Assembly (NCBI GenBank): GCA_004431415.1
Contig: QPMI01000655.1
Coordinates: 205,157-269,156 of the forward strand
Source of the DNA: Cyanophora paradoxa
Lineage: Eukaryota; Glaucocystophyceae; Cyanophorales; Cyanophoraceae
Reading direction: 5' to 3'
DNA: 64,000 nucleotides
Shown here: piece after piece, positions 51,156-58,953 of the stretch
How positions within the stretch are numbered: position 1 is the first letter of the stretch
Layout of the letters: each line of letters opens with the position of its first letter
Notes under the pieces: generated by a model
What the model was told of the DNA's origin: nothing
The model's input: only the letters and a program-made list of their open reading frames with translations
Databases searched by the model: none
Position numbers and translations under genes: made by a program

Positions 51156-52001
51156 ATGGCAGCACCAGCACCACCAGAGCGCATTTTAACAGCGCAACTA
51201 TCATTAGCTGCTCCAGCTAACCACGTCTTACAGCATGCTATTATTGATAATATTGATGGTCTCGAATCCACAGAGATAGCCCCAACCCTAAATACTTTTG
51301 GGGACACTCACATGCTAAGACTAAGAGAATTGAGATGTGACAAAAATAATGGGGTCGTTAAAACTACTAAACTTCTTGTAACAAATGCGAATTTCAACGC
51401 ATTTCATGGGGATCCTGATAGTTACAATGATGATAACAAGGTAACCAATTTTGCCTACGAAGCAAGAAGGGGAGCAATTAAATGTAGGTCAGGAGGTGCC
51501 TATATTGGAGATGGTTTAAGGGTTGGTGGAATTATTGGAGCGCCTTTATTAGTAAATGATCAACCCAATCCAGATGATGTGAATACAAGAATCAGGACAT
51601 ATGTCCCGGGAATGAATGAGCCTTACATTATCAAAATCAACACAATCATTATCAACCTTCAGACTGCTGTCATTGATGTTATAGAGCCTTTGGGAAATCA
51701 CTATAGATATACTGAGACGTTGCCTGCTGATATTTACGCATTATGTAGAAGAACAGATGGAGCAAGACCCCGAATTACTGTCCAAGTAGTCCCAGTAGAT
51801 AATTTCGGACTTGCTTTCCATTCACTGCCACTTCTTGACACACAAGATGACCAATATATTATAAGAGCTACCCAGCAAGGGGCTTACACAGTGATTATGT
51901 ATGCTGAAAGGAATGATGAAATTGCCAGAGGAAATAGATTTGGTCAATATCTAACCACAAATTTATACAATCCCATTGGAGGAAGTGATCCTTTGCCTTA
52001 A
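51156..52001 (+). CDS. 281-residue protein of unknown function, paralogue 2
   Basis: Tandem paralogue of 50291-51136, starting 20 bp after its end, with the start codon in ATATTAAATGG. The conserved N-terminal third is close to copy 1 (MLRLRELRCDKNNGVVKTTK). The middle third has diverged almost fully, as expected if it faces changing partners. The N-terminus is Ala/Pro-rich (MAAPAPPERI). Function unknown. Confidence 0.75.
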   Translation: MAAPAPPERILTAQLSLAAPANHVLQHAIIDNIDGLESTEIAPTLNTFGDTHMLRLRELRCDKNNGVVKTTKLLVTNANFNAFHGDPDSYNDDNKVTNFAYEARRGAIKCRSGGAYIGDGLRVGGIIGAPLLVNDQPNPDDVNTRIRTYVPGMNEPYIIKINTIIINLQTAVIDVIEPLGNHYRYTETLPADIYALCRRTDGARPRITVQVVPVDNFGLAFHSLPLLDTQDDQYIIRATQQGAYTVIMYAERNDEIARGNRFGQYLTTNLYNPIGGSDPLP

Positions 52002-52046
52002 ATCTCCAGCAATCTTATTGTTTTTTCTATTCTATTGGTAATCAAA

Positions 52047-52445
52047 ATGCTTGCCAAAGGTTACCATGTGATGCTTGATTTCCAATTCAGCCAACCAATT
52101 AGAGACCATGTGGAGCTCTCTAAATGGCTCATGAATGTCAGTGAAGACATCATCAAGAAATATGGAATACAGGTTGTCCACAAACATGCTGAGATTTTTG
52201 ATGGCACCAAATCACCCCCTGGATTTGCCCAAGTATTATTATTAGATGAAAGCCATTGCTCTGCTCATTGCTACAGTGATCAAGGCATGTTGGCAATAGA
52301 TATATTCAGCTGTGGAAAACAGGCAGAAAGGAATACAAGTTTAATTGCTTTTGAGCTGGAGGAGGAGATAAACAAATATGCTGTTGGATTTGGGGCAGTA
52401 ATTAAAAAGAGATTACACCATGAGAAGAGGAGATTTGAGGTTTAA
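52047..52445 (+). CDS. SpeD-like pyruvoyl-dependent decarboxylase (AdoMet decarboxylase family)
   Basis: 132 residues from ATG 52047 (an upstream TTG at 52035 is in frame but unlikely). It carries the hallmark block LLLDESHCSAHCYSDQGMLA then IDIFSCG. The self-cleavage Glu-Ser bond (Ser69 becomes the pyruvoyl group), the processing His74 (Ser+5) and Cys89 (Ser+20) fall exactly as in bacterial and archaeal class 1 S-adenosylmethionine decarboxylases. The N-terminal GYHVMLDF matches the usual GKHLLLDL-type start. The common TWPE after His is CYSD here, so the substrate could be AdoMet or, as in some viral SpeD relatives, an amino acid. A polyamine role, perhaps for packed DNA, is inferred. It is the last gene before the right terminal repeat. 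Confidence 0.82.
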   Translation: MLAKGYHVMLDFQFSQPIRDHVELSKWLMNVSEDIIKKYGIQVVHKHAEIFDGTKSPPGFAQVLLLDESHCSAHCYSDQGMLAIDIFSCGKQAERNTSLIAFELEEEINKYAVGFGAVIKKRLHHEKRRFEV

Positions 52446-52468
52446 GAGAGGGGCAGGAGAGGCAAGAG

Positions 52469-52559
52469 AGGCAGGAGAGGCAGGAGGGTTATATGTAAAA
52501 TCCCACACAAGAGGGGATTCCTTAGAAGTTTACAAATAACCCTCCTGCCTCTCCTGCCT
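52469..52559. repeat. Second palindrome inside the right terminal repeat
   Basis: The arms 52469-52492 and 52536-52559 are exact reverse complements; mirror image of 23154-23246. Confidence 0.85.
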
Positions 52560-52681
52560 AATTGGTGCCGAATCCAAGCTTCTAATACCCCAGAGGCGGC
52601 CAACATACTGGTGCCAAAAAGACATGATTAATACCCTAAGACCTGAAATAAATGCTTACTACCCTAGTACCTGAAACGCGC

Positions 52682-52756
52682 ACACATAGGGATACCCCTG
52701 ATCCAAGCCTGTAGGCCGAAGGCCGGAGGGCTTGGATCAGGGGTATCCCTATGTGT
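52682..52756. repeat. Self-complementary terminal hairpin, right
   Basis: 75 nt with the same 28-bp stem and 19-nt loop as the left end. The loop is in the same orientation relative to its end, so both ends are in one configuration rather than flip and flop. Confidence 0.9.
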
Positions 52757-52762
52757 TACCCC
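52757..52762 (+). repeat. Target site duplication, right copy
   Basis: TACCCC, equal to 22951-22956, directly outside the right terminal repeat. Confidence 0.85.
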
Positions 52763-52815
52763 CCTCGCTGTCGATGCCCCTGTTTCGTTAACGCACTGAT
52801 CACCCCTCTCTCTAG

Positions 52816-53725
52816 TTCCTGGGCATTGTGTACTGGTACTACGACTCGAACAAGGAGGCGTGCGAGGAGGGCCGGAACATGCTGGTGGACATCGCTCAGG
52901 TCGGACCGATCTGAGGTCCAGATTGGATCTGCGGTCTGACGGGTACGAAGATCTCTCGGACCGTTGCGGAGGACACGGCTGTGCGGGCGGGGAGGCCCTG
53001 GCTTTGGGGCGCGAGGGGCCACGTCCAAGCAGGCGCGTACGGTCGCGATCGCGTTTCCGGACTGTACCCCCCTCGGCTGACTGGCGAACAGGTAGCAGAT
53101 GTGCTGAAGGGGCTGGCAGAAAGGCGGGGCCCCGAGGGCTGCACCAGCGGCGGGGAGCTGGCGGGGTATGCGGCTCCCGAATCCGCCTCCTGCCAAGAGT
53201 TGACTGTATCCCTGTACCCCGCAGGGCCCTGAAGGATCGGTACCCCCACCTCACGGAGGAGAGGGCGCAGCGGTGGGCGGAGCGCGTTGCGGAGCGCGCG
53301 AGGTCGGAGCTGTCGGACGTGGATGAGGATCCGGAGGAGGGCGAATTCGAAGGGAGGACGCCATCGGCGGGCGATCGCGAGGGCAGCTCGCGGGTTCGTC
53401 GACGTCCCCAATGAAGAAGCGCGGCATTCATTCACGTATCCGCGATGGGCTCACAGCACCCTTTTCTTTCAAGTTTCTCTCAGGGAAAGAAGGCGGCGGA
53501 GGCGCCGGGCGTAGAGGCGAGTCTCTTCCTTGCAGTGCCTGCTCATGATCAGGTCCTCGAGCCTTCTGCTGATGCGCGCCCCAGGAGCGGCTGAAGGGGA
53601 TGGAGCAGACGCTGGCGGAGGGGCGCGAGCGGATGCAGCGCATCGAGGCGCTCCTCGCCTCCCTCCTCGCAGCCTCTGGGGGCGGGGGCGGGGGCGGCCG
53701 CCGGGCCCCCGTCGCCGCGAGGTAG
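52816..53725 (+). CDS. Polycystin (PKD2)-like cation channel, 3' exons
   Basis: Continuation of the channel gene after the element. The first exon FLGIVYWYYDSNKEACEEGRNMLVDIAQ completes the last pore helix, in the position where polycystins have a LNxFLAIIxxxY word. Further short exons include LKDRYPHLTEERAQRWAERVAERARSEL (about 53224-53310). The final exon (about 53590-53725) encodes a helix ERLKGMEQTLAEGRERMQRI, then EALLASLL and a Gly-rich tail ending APVAAR and TAG at 53723-53725. A C-terminal coiled coil is also usual for PKD2. The element therefore splits the gene between a pore-helix exon pair. Confidence 0.6.
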
Positions 53726-54124
53726 ATTCACCGCCTCTTCAAGGCTTGCCCAGTTTGCAGTTGGCAAGCCAGCCGCTGAGCGTGGCTGCGTACGCATCGA
53801 TCTTGATCTCGAAGGGGCCGCCGCAGCCGTCCGTCGGCACCCGGCCCCATGCCACATGCACATGCATGATTGCCCTGCGGGAATGCACGCACGGCACCAC
53901 GTGCACGAGGCTGCCACGAGCCCCCGGCCCCGCGCCGCAGTTGCAGTGCCGCACATGCGCCCCGCAGCATGCGAAGCGGCCGCATGTCCCCCGCAGAGCG
54001 ACATTCCGCAACGACTGTTGAATCGTACATGTTTAAGGCCGGAAGACGATTAGGTTCCTATCACGTAAACCGAGCTAGATTAATTGGCATCTCTAGATCT
54101 AGACCTCACGCTGGAATAGAAACA
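53726..54124. other. Intergenic region, no gene seen
   Basis: About 400 bp between the channel gene end and the end of a convergent gene. It contains GCACGCACGGCACCACGTGC-like G+C-rich words, then becomes AT-richer near 54030-54120 with a TCTAGATCTAGA word. Open frames crossing it look like chance frames in G+C-rich DNA. Confidence 0.4.
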
Positions 54125-55950
54125 TTAAGAGGAGAGCGCCGGAGGGGCGGCGTCGGTGGCGGGAGAGGAGGTCGCGGCGGCGGGGGCGGGGGCGGGGGCG
54201 GGCTGCAGGCGGCTCCTGTTGAGCTTAACGGGGCCGGATCGCTTGGGCATCTTCACCTGCATCTTGACCTGCCGGCGGCCGCGTGAGCGCCGGCGGGGGT
54301 CGGGGCGCGAGGGGAGGCGCGGCGCACCTCGATGGACTGGCCGTTGCGGGTGACGGTGATCGTCTTCGTCACGAGCCCGTCCGCGTCGGGGGCGCTCTCC
54401 TTCGGGGCGGGCGAGGAGGTGGATGGCGACGGGGCGGGGGCGGGGAGGTGGATGCAGGGGGGCGATGGGCGCGGAGGCGGCAGCGACGGAGGCGCTCGCG
54501 GTCTCGGCGAGGGCCGCCCGTGCCGCTGCGGGCGCAGGCCCAGCAGGGGCCGAAGCGGGGCCGAGGCGCTTGGGCAAGGTCCCGAGGGAGGTGCAAGGTC
54601 GGCATCCGAGGGCACGGGGCGGAGGGAGGCGGCGGGGGTGGGGGCGGCGGGGGCAGGTTCGGTGGGCGGCGGCGTCGCGGAGCGGGCGGAGGGGGGCGGA
54701 GAGGACGACTCGCTCGCGATGCTGGGGGCGTGCGCGGGCGGCGGCGACGCGAGGAGCGGCTGCGACTCTGCGGCGTCGGAGGACGATGTGGACGGGGCAG
54801 GCGCAGACGTCGGAGGACGGGGCAGCTGAACTGCGACTTCGTGGTGCCCGCGGCGAGAGCCGAGCGCTGCGCGGCCACCGGCCTTGGAGGAGACGCGCAC
54901 AGAGAGGCCGTTCCCGAGGGCGACGGCGCGGGCTTCGGCCGCCGGTCGGGTAGCGGGAGCGCACGCGGGTGCGGTGGGCGGTTGCGCGGCTAGAAATTCT
55001 GCAGGTGAAGGAGACGGCGCCTTTTCTTCGGACGACGAGCTCGAGGAACTGACGCGTTCAGGCGCGGAGAGAGAGTCGGAGTCAGAGAACCGGACGCGCT
55101 TTGTCTCCTTCCTTTCCGTGGCTGCTCGACAATTAGCTAAAGGAAAAGACAAAACGCAGGATGCGAACCTTCCTGAGTGTCGTTCTCGCCAGCTCGAACC
55201 GCTTCGGATGAAGGCGCTGGTACTGCGGAGGACTGTGCGCGAACCTTCTCCATCGCCTGCAGAGCACGTGCCCTGATTTCCGCCTCCAAAGATTCACCTG
55301 CGGCTTTGTGCCTCTCCTGTAGAAGAGCGAGGGCCTGGGTCCGGAGGGTATTCTCAACCTTTTCTTGTTCTGGAGGTGACAATCAGCGAGTGAAGAACGG
55401 CATTTGGAGTGATTGCCCGCACCCTCGCGCTCGACCTTCTCGCGGATTGCCTGCAGGGCCTTCCTCCGGAGCTTAAGCATCTCTATCTCTACGCGGACCG
55501 TTTGCACCACGAGAAAAAGCCGTCACGTGCACACGCAGACGCACCAGAGCTCGCGCTAGGAACCATGGGAAGCGGCGCAGGCGATACCGAAGGTGAGTCG
55601 CTGCCAGAACCAGAGTCGCGCCGGCACTGCTTCTTCAGCTTCGCGGGATCTGCCTGGTGCTTCATCGCTTCGAGAACTTCATCAACATCAAGCTCGCCGT
55701 CAGAGAAGCCCTCCTCCTGCTGCCAACTCAGACGAATGCAAACAAGGCCATGGCATTTCCAAACAGACCAGTTCTCGGCGCTTCATCTCCTCGCGTTCTC
55801 GCCGCTTCTTGTCCTGTAGAGCTCAAGGTCCCCGCCAGAGGAAGCATCCGCCTCTTTGATGCGGCTCGTCCCCTCGCGCAGCTTCTTCTGTTTTTCAAGG
55901 AAGCCATTCAGTGCCTGAGTCAACGTCTGCACGCCACCGTGATCCGCCAT
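54125..55950 (-). CDS. Ser/Pro-rich protein with coiled-coil N-terminal half (spliced, unrecognised)
   Basis: Likely start ATG at 55950 (MADHGGVQTLTQALNGFLEK). Exons then give DKKRRERE-EMKRREL, GFSDGELDVDEVLEAMKHQ, and (55370-55200) LLQERHKAAGESLEAEIRAR with ALQAMEKVRAQ, predicted to be coiled coil. A long Ser/Pro/Ala-rich exon (about 54330-55130) has RVRFSDSDSLS and poly-Ser runs, then ITVTRNGQSIE. A GT-AG intron (about 54270-54330) leads to VKMQVKMPKRSGPVKLNRSR and the end APPALSS at 54125. No family recognised. Exon limits are partly uncertain. Confidence 0.5.
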
Positions 55951-56340
55951 GACAAAGGAGCGGAGGCATCTACCCCCACAGACACTATGATTCCTCTACC
56001 CGCTCCGGGCGGATCAGACCGGATCTGACTGGCCACGGCCAGCGTCGCGGATGGATATCAAAATTGACTGCGCGCGGCCGAGTCGCGATCGGAATCTTTG
56101 AAGCACTGCGCGCACTCGACCCCAGAGCACAACGCCTCAGGGCCTGGCCATGGGAGGCGCGGCGCCGGCTAAGGGGGCGGGGGCAGGCCCATCTTCGCAG
56201 CGGCCATGGCGTCGAGCTGGCCACGGGGCGAGGTGTCGGTACCGCATCCAATCCAACCATGCGCGCTACGCGGCCTTCACGAACCTGCCCGGACGTGTAC
56301 GAGTCCACCCGCGGCTGCGTCCGCGGCACTGCCCGCGCGA
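55951..56340. other. Gap between two minus-strand genes
   Basis: About 390 bp; should contain the promoter of the Ser/Pro-rich protein gene. It has a CGGGCGGATCAGACCGGATC stretch near 56007-56026. No gene is supported. Confidence 0.35.
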
Positions 56341-58784
56341 TCATCTCCTGCGCGTCCCGCCGGGCCCCCAGCCAAGGCCTGCCTCAGACGGAGCAGCGAG
56401 GGCGGGCCGGGGGCGGGGGCCGGCGCGCGCCTGTGCGTAGGGCATGTGCGCGAGGCCGGCCTCCCGCAGCGCCACCGTGAGCTTGAAGCTGCGCCCGGCG
56501 CGTGCACGTGAGACTTCGAGATCCCCGCGAGGGAGGGAGGCTGGCGTGGGGTCCGGGGCGCGCCGGGTGTCGGAGAAGAGCTGATCGACGGTGTACCCGT
56601 GGACGGGAAGAGCTCCTTGCCGGAGGGCCCCGCCGAGCCCGACGCCGAGGCCGCCGCCGCCGCCTCGCCCGAGACCATCGCCGCCGTCGGCCGCAGCAGC
56701 CGCGCCGGGTCGCTGGCCCCGCCCCGTCGGGGCGCGCCGGGTCGGCGGGGCGGGCGGGCGGGCGGCGCGCACCTCTCGACGACGGGGCGACGGTCTCGCG
56801 GAGGCGGGCGAGGCGCGCCTCCCGCTCCGCCCGCTCCCGCTCCCGCTCCGCCGCCCGCTCCCGCTCCCCCGCCACCTTCCGCTCCCGCTCCTCCGCCCGC
56901 GCCGCCACCCGCGGCGCCGCCGCCTGCGACCCCCTCAGCCACGAGCGAGCGCAGAGCCCGCCCTCTCTCTCTTCGAGACCAGCCGCGCACGAGGAGGCGT
57001 GCGCGGGCCTCCTCCTCCTCGGCGCGCCTCGCCTCCTCCTCGGCGGCGCGCATGCGCTCCTGCTCGGCCCGCTGCGCCGCCCTGTACTCCCGATGAGCTT
57101 CCTGCGGGCCTCCCGCGCGGCCCGCTCCTCCGCCGAGCGGGCCTCGGCGCGCGCCGCCTCCTCCTCGGCCTGCCGCCGCTCGAGCTCGGCGAGCTCCGCC
57201 GCCCGCGCCTCGGCCGCCTCGCGCATGCCCGCAGCCGCTCCCGCAGCTCGCCCCGCCGCGCCTCGAAGGCCCGCAGCTCGGCTTCCCGCTCCGCCCGCTC
57301 CCGCCCCTCCCGCACGCTCTCCGCGAAGGCCCGCTCCGCCTCCCGCGCCAGGGCCTCCCGCGCCGCGCCCCACGCCGAGAGCGCCGCCTTGCGCTTGGCG
57401 TGGTAGTAGCGCTGCCGGGCGTGCTGGTCGTGGAAGGCTTCGATGTCCATCCGCCGGCGGGCGGGCATCTCGAGGGCGAGGCGCTCGCAGATGGCGTCCC
57501 GCCCGAGGCCCTTCTTCTCGTACTCCTCGTAGATCTTGCGGAAGTGGAAGCGCGCCGGCTCGTCCCACGCCGCCGCGTCGGGGCCCCGCCCCGCCGCCTC
57601 CGCCGCCTCCAGCTCCTCCTTGTACCCCTTCAGCTGCCCGATGTACCGCAGGTCCAGCCTGCCGCCACGCCCGTCAGCCTGGAGCTCGGAGCCTGGAACG
57701 AGGGAGGGGCGGCCCGCACTCGGAGAATCGCTCCACGAACAGCGCGGCGAGGCGCGGTCGGGCGTCGCCGCCGCCCCGCCCCGTCCCCGGCCCCGCTCCC
57801 GCGGTCCGGTGCGCCGGCGTACGAGCGATCGCTGGCCGCGCCGTCGTCCTCGGGGGGCGGGGCGGGGCGGGGGCCGGGGGCGGCTCGGGGGGCGCCTCGA
57901 GGGCCTCGATCTGGGAGAGGGGCGGCACCGTCGCCGCCTCCGCCGCGGCCGCCGCGGCCTCCTCCGCCAGCTGCGCCCCGTAGGCCTTGTGCGGCCCGAA
58001 ACGGAGCGGCGGGCGGGCGGGCGGCTGGGGCGCACCTCGGCGCCCAGGCGTCGAAGCGTTCGCGGGCGGACTGGAGTTGGCGGCGGGCGAGGAGCGAGCC
58101 GCCGGGGGCCCCCGCGAGGCTCTTCACCACCTCGCGCGACTGCTCCACGTCCGCCATCAGCTCTGCCACCGCTCAGAGCGGCGCCGCACGAGCCGGGGAC
58201 GGGGACGGCGTGCGCACCGTGGAAGAGCAGCAGGCGCGCCTTCTTGCACTCGAAGTCGATCGCCGCGAGCTGCCGCGCCATGTCGACGGCCTCCTCCTGC
58301 TCCTCCTCCTCCTTTGATCGCCGCCCTCCTCCTCGAGCTCGACGCTCTCGTCGGCGTCCGCCGCTCCTTCGAGACGGGCCGAACGCTCCTGCGCGCCTCC
58401 TCCGGCGGCGCCGCGGGTCCGGTCCTGCTCCAGCCTGTCGAGTATCTCCTGCAACTCCCCTTCCAGCTCGTCCCTGCGCGGATCTCGCGCACCAGCGGCC
58501 CACGCCGCGGAGCGGAGCGCACCTCAGCTTGCTGAGGCGCTGGCTCTCCTGGAGCCACTCTTTCTTGTGCTTGTTTACAGCGCTGGACTTTTTGCTCTTG
58601 CTCGTCGCCTGCTCCAGGGCCTTGATCTTGCTCTCGATGTCGACGCTGCCAGCCTTCGCTTGCGCGACCTGGTACCGAGCCGCCTGCGTCGTCCCCGCTG
58701 TGGCAGGTACGTGGGGACATTTACGTAGCGCGTCTTGCCCCGCGCATCGGCCTGCAGCGTCCTCACGATTTGTACGCCGGACAT
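56341..58784 (-). CDS. Coiled-coil protein resembling CCDC148 (spliced)
   Basis: Start at 58784 (MSGVQIVRTLQADARGKTRYVNVPTYL). Exons continue with VDIESKIKALEQATSKSKKSS then AVNKHKKEWLQESQRLSKL, RDELEGELQEILDRLEQDR, and MARQLAAIDFECKKARLLLF. Next is RYIGQLKGYKEELEAAEAAG. The most distinctive exon (about 57370-57560) has FHFRKIYEEYEKKGLGRDAI then CERLALEMPARRRMDIEAFHDQHARQRYY, followed by very long Arg/Glu/Ala coiled coil. The end has DPARLLRPTAAMVSG and FKLTVALREAGLAHMPYAQ. This order resembles CCDC148, a protein linked to ciliated cells, but I rate that family call as moderate. The exact stop is uncertain (56341 is the in-frame stop). Confidence 0.5.
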
Positions 58785-58953
58785 CCTCCGCCGCTGCCGC
58801 CGTACCGCTGAGGCCAGGCCAGGTCAGAATCTACTGATCAAGTGCACGCGACGGGTGATTTAGCTGCCGGGGAGGGCTGTAGCGCGCTGACGGATGTCGG
58901 ACGGTGTACCCAAACCGGCAGCTTAGTCTGCTTAGACTGCTTTAGCTAAGGAC
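58785..58953. promoter_or_regulatory. Bidirectional promoter between CCDC148-like and nephrocystin-3-like genes
   Basis: 169 bp between opposite ATG codons. It contains CTTAGTCTGCTTAGACTGC and a GGCCAGGCCAGG word. I looked for an X-box like ciliary promoter site and did not find a convincing one. Confidence 0.45.

Larger units (their letters stand above)
22957..52756. mobile_element. Polinton/Maverick-like integrated viral element
   Basis: A 29.8 kb unit bounded by 290-292 bp terminal inverted repeats and a 6 bp target duplication. It encodes the diagnostic set of rve integrase, protein-primed PolB, packaging ATPase, double jelly-roll capsid protein and penton-like proteins, so it should be able to form virions as well as transpose. 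It also encodes an AEP primase-SF3 helicase, a fibre, a patatin, a zinc-finger nuclease and a SpeD-like decarboxylase. No adenain-like cysteine protease was recognised. Base composition and the compact intron-free genes differ sharply from the host flanks. Gene blocks alternate: minus 23.6-28.1 kb, plus 28.2-31.0, a non-coding gap, minus 34.6-40.3, plus 40.3-41.3, minus 41.3-42.8, plus 42.9-52.4. Confidence 0.93.
52467..52756 (-). repeat. Terminal inverted repeat, right
   Basis: Reverse complement of 22957-23248 with a 2-nt length difference at one internal spot. It starts 22 bp after the SpeD-like gene. Confidence 0.95.
22946..52815 (+). other. Host intron that contains the whole element
   Basis: The exon ending AACTTG at 22945 is followed by GT. 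The next exon, TTCCTGGGC, follows CTCTCTCTAG at 52815. The protein reads ...VNL then FLGIVYWYYDS..., a natural join for a pore helix, in phase 0. Without the element and one target duplication the intron would be 64 nt, normal for this genome. Splicing may therefore still remove the element. Confidence 0.75.

Noticed and set aside
53549-54053. Overlapping frames after the channel gene (for example 53549-54004 minus)
   Set aside because: Rich in Cys, Arg and Ala with no motif, in several frames at once; treated as chance frames.
58785-58953. Ciliary X-box in the shared promoter
   Set aside because: I scanned for the usual paired half-sites and found no convincing match.
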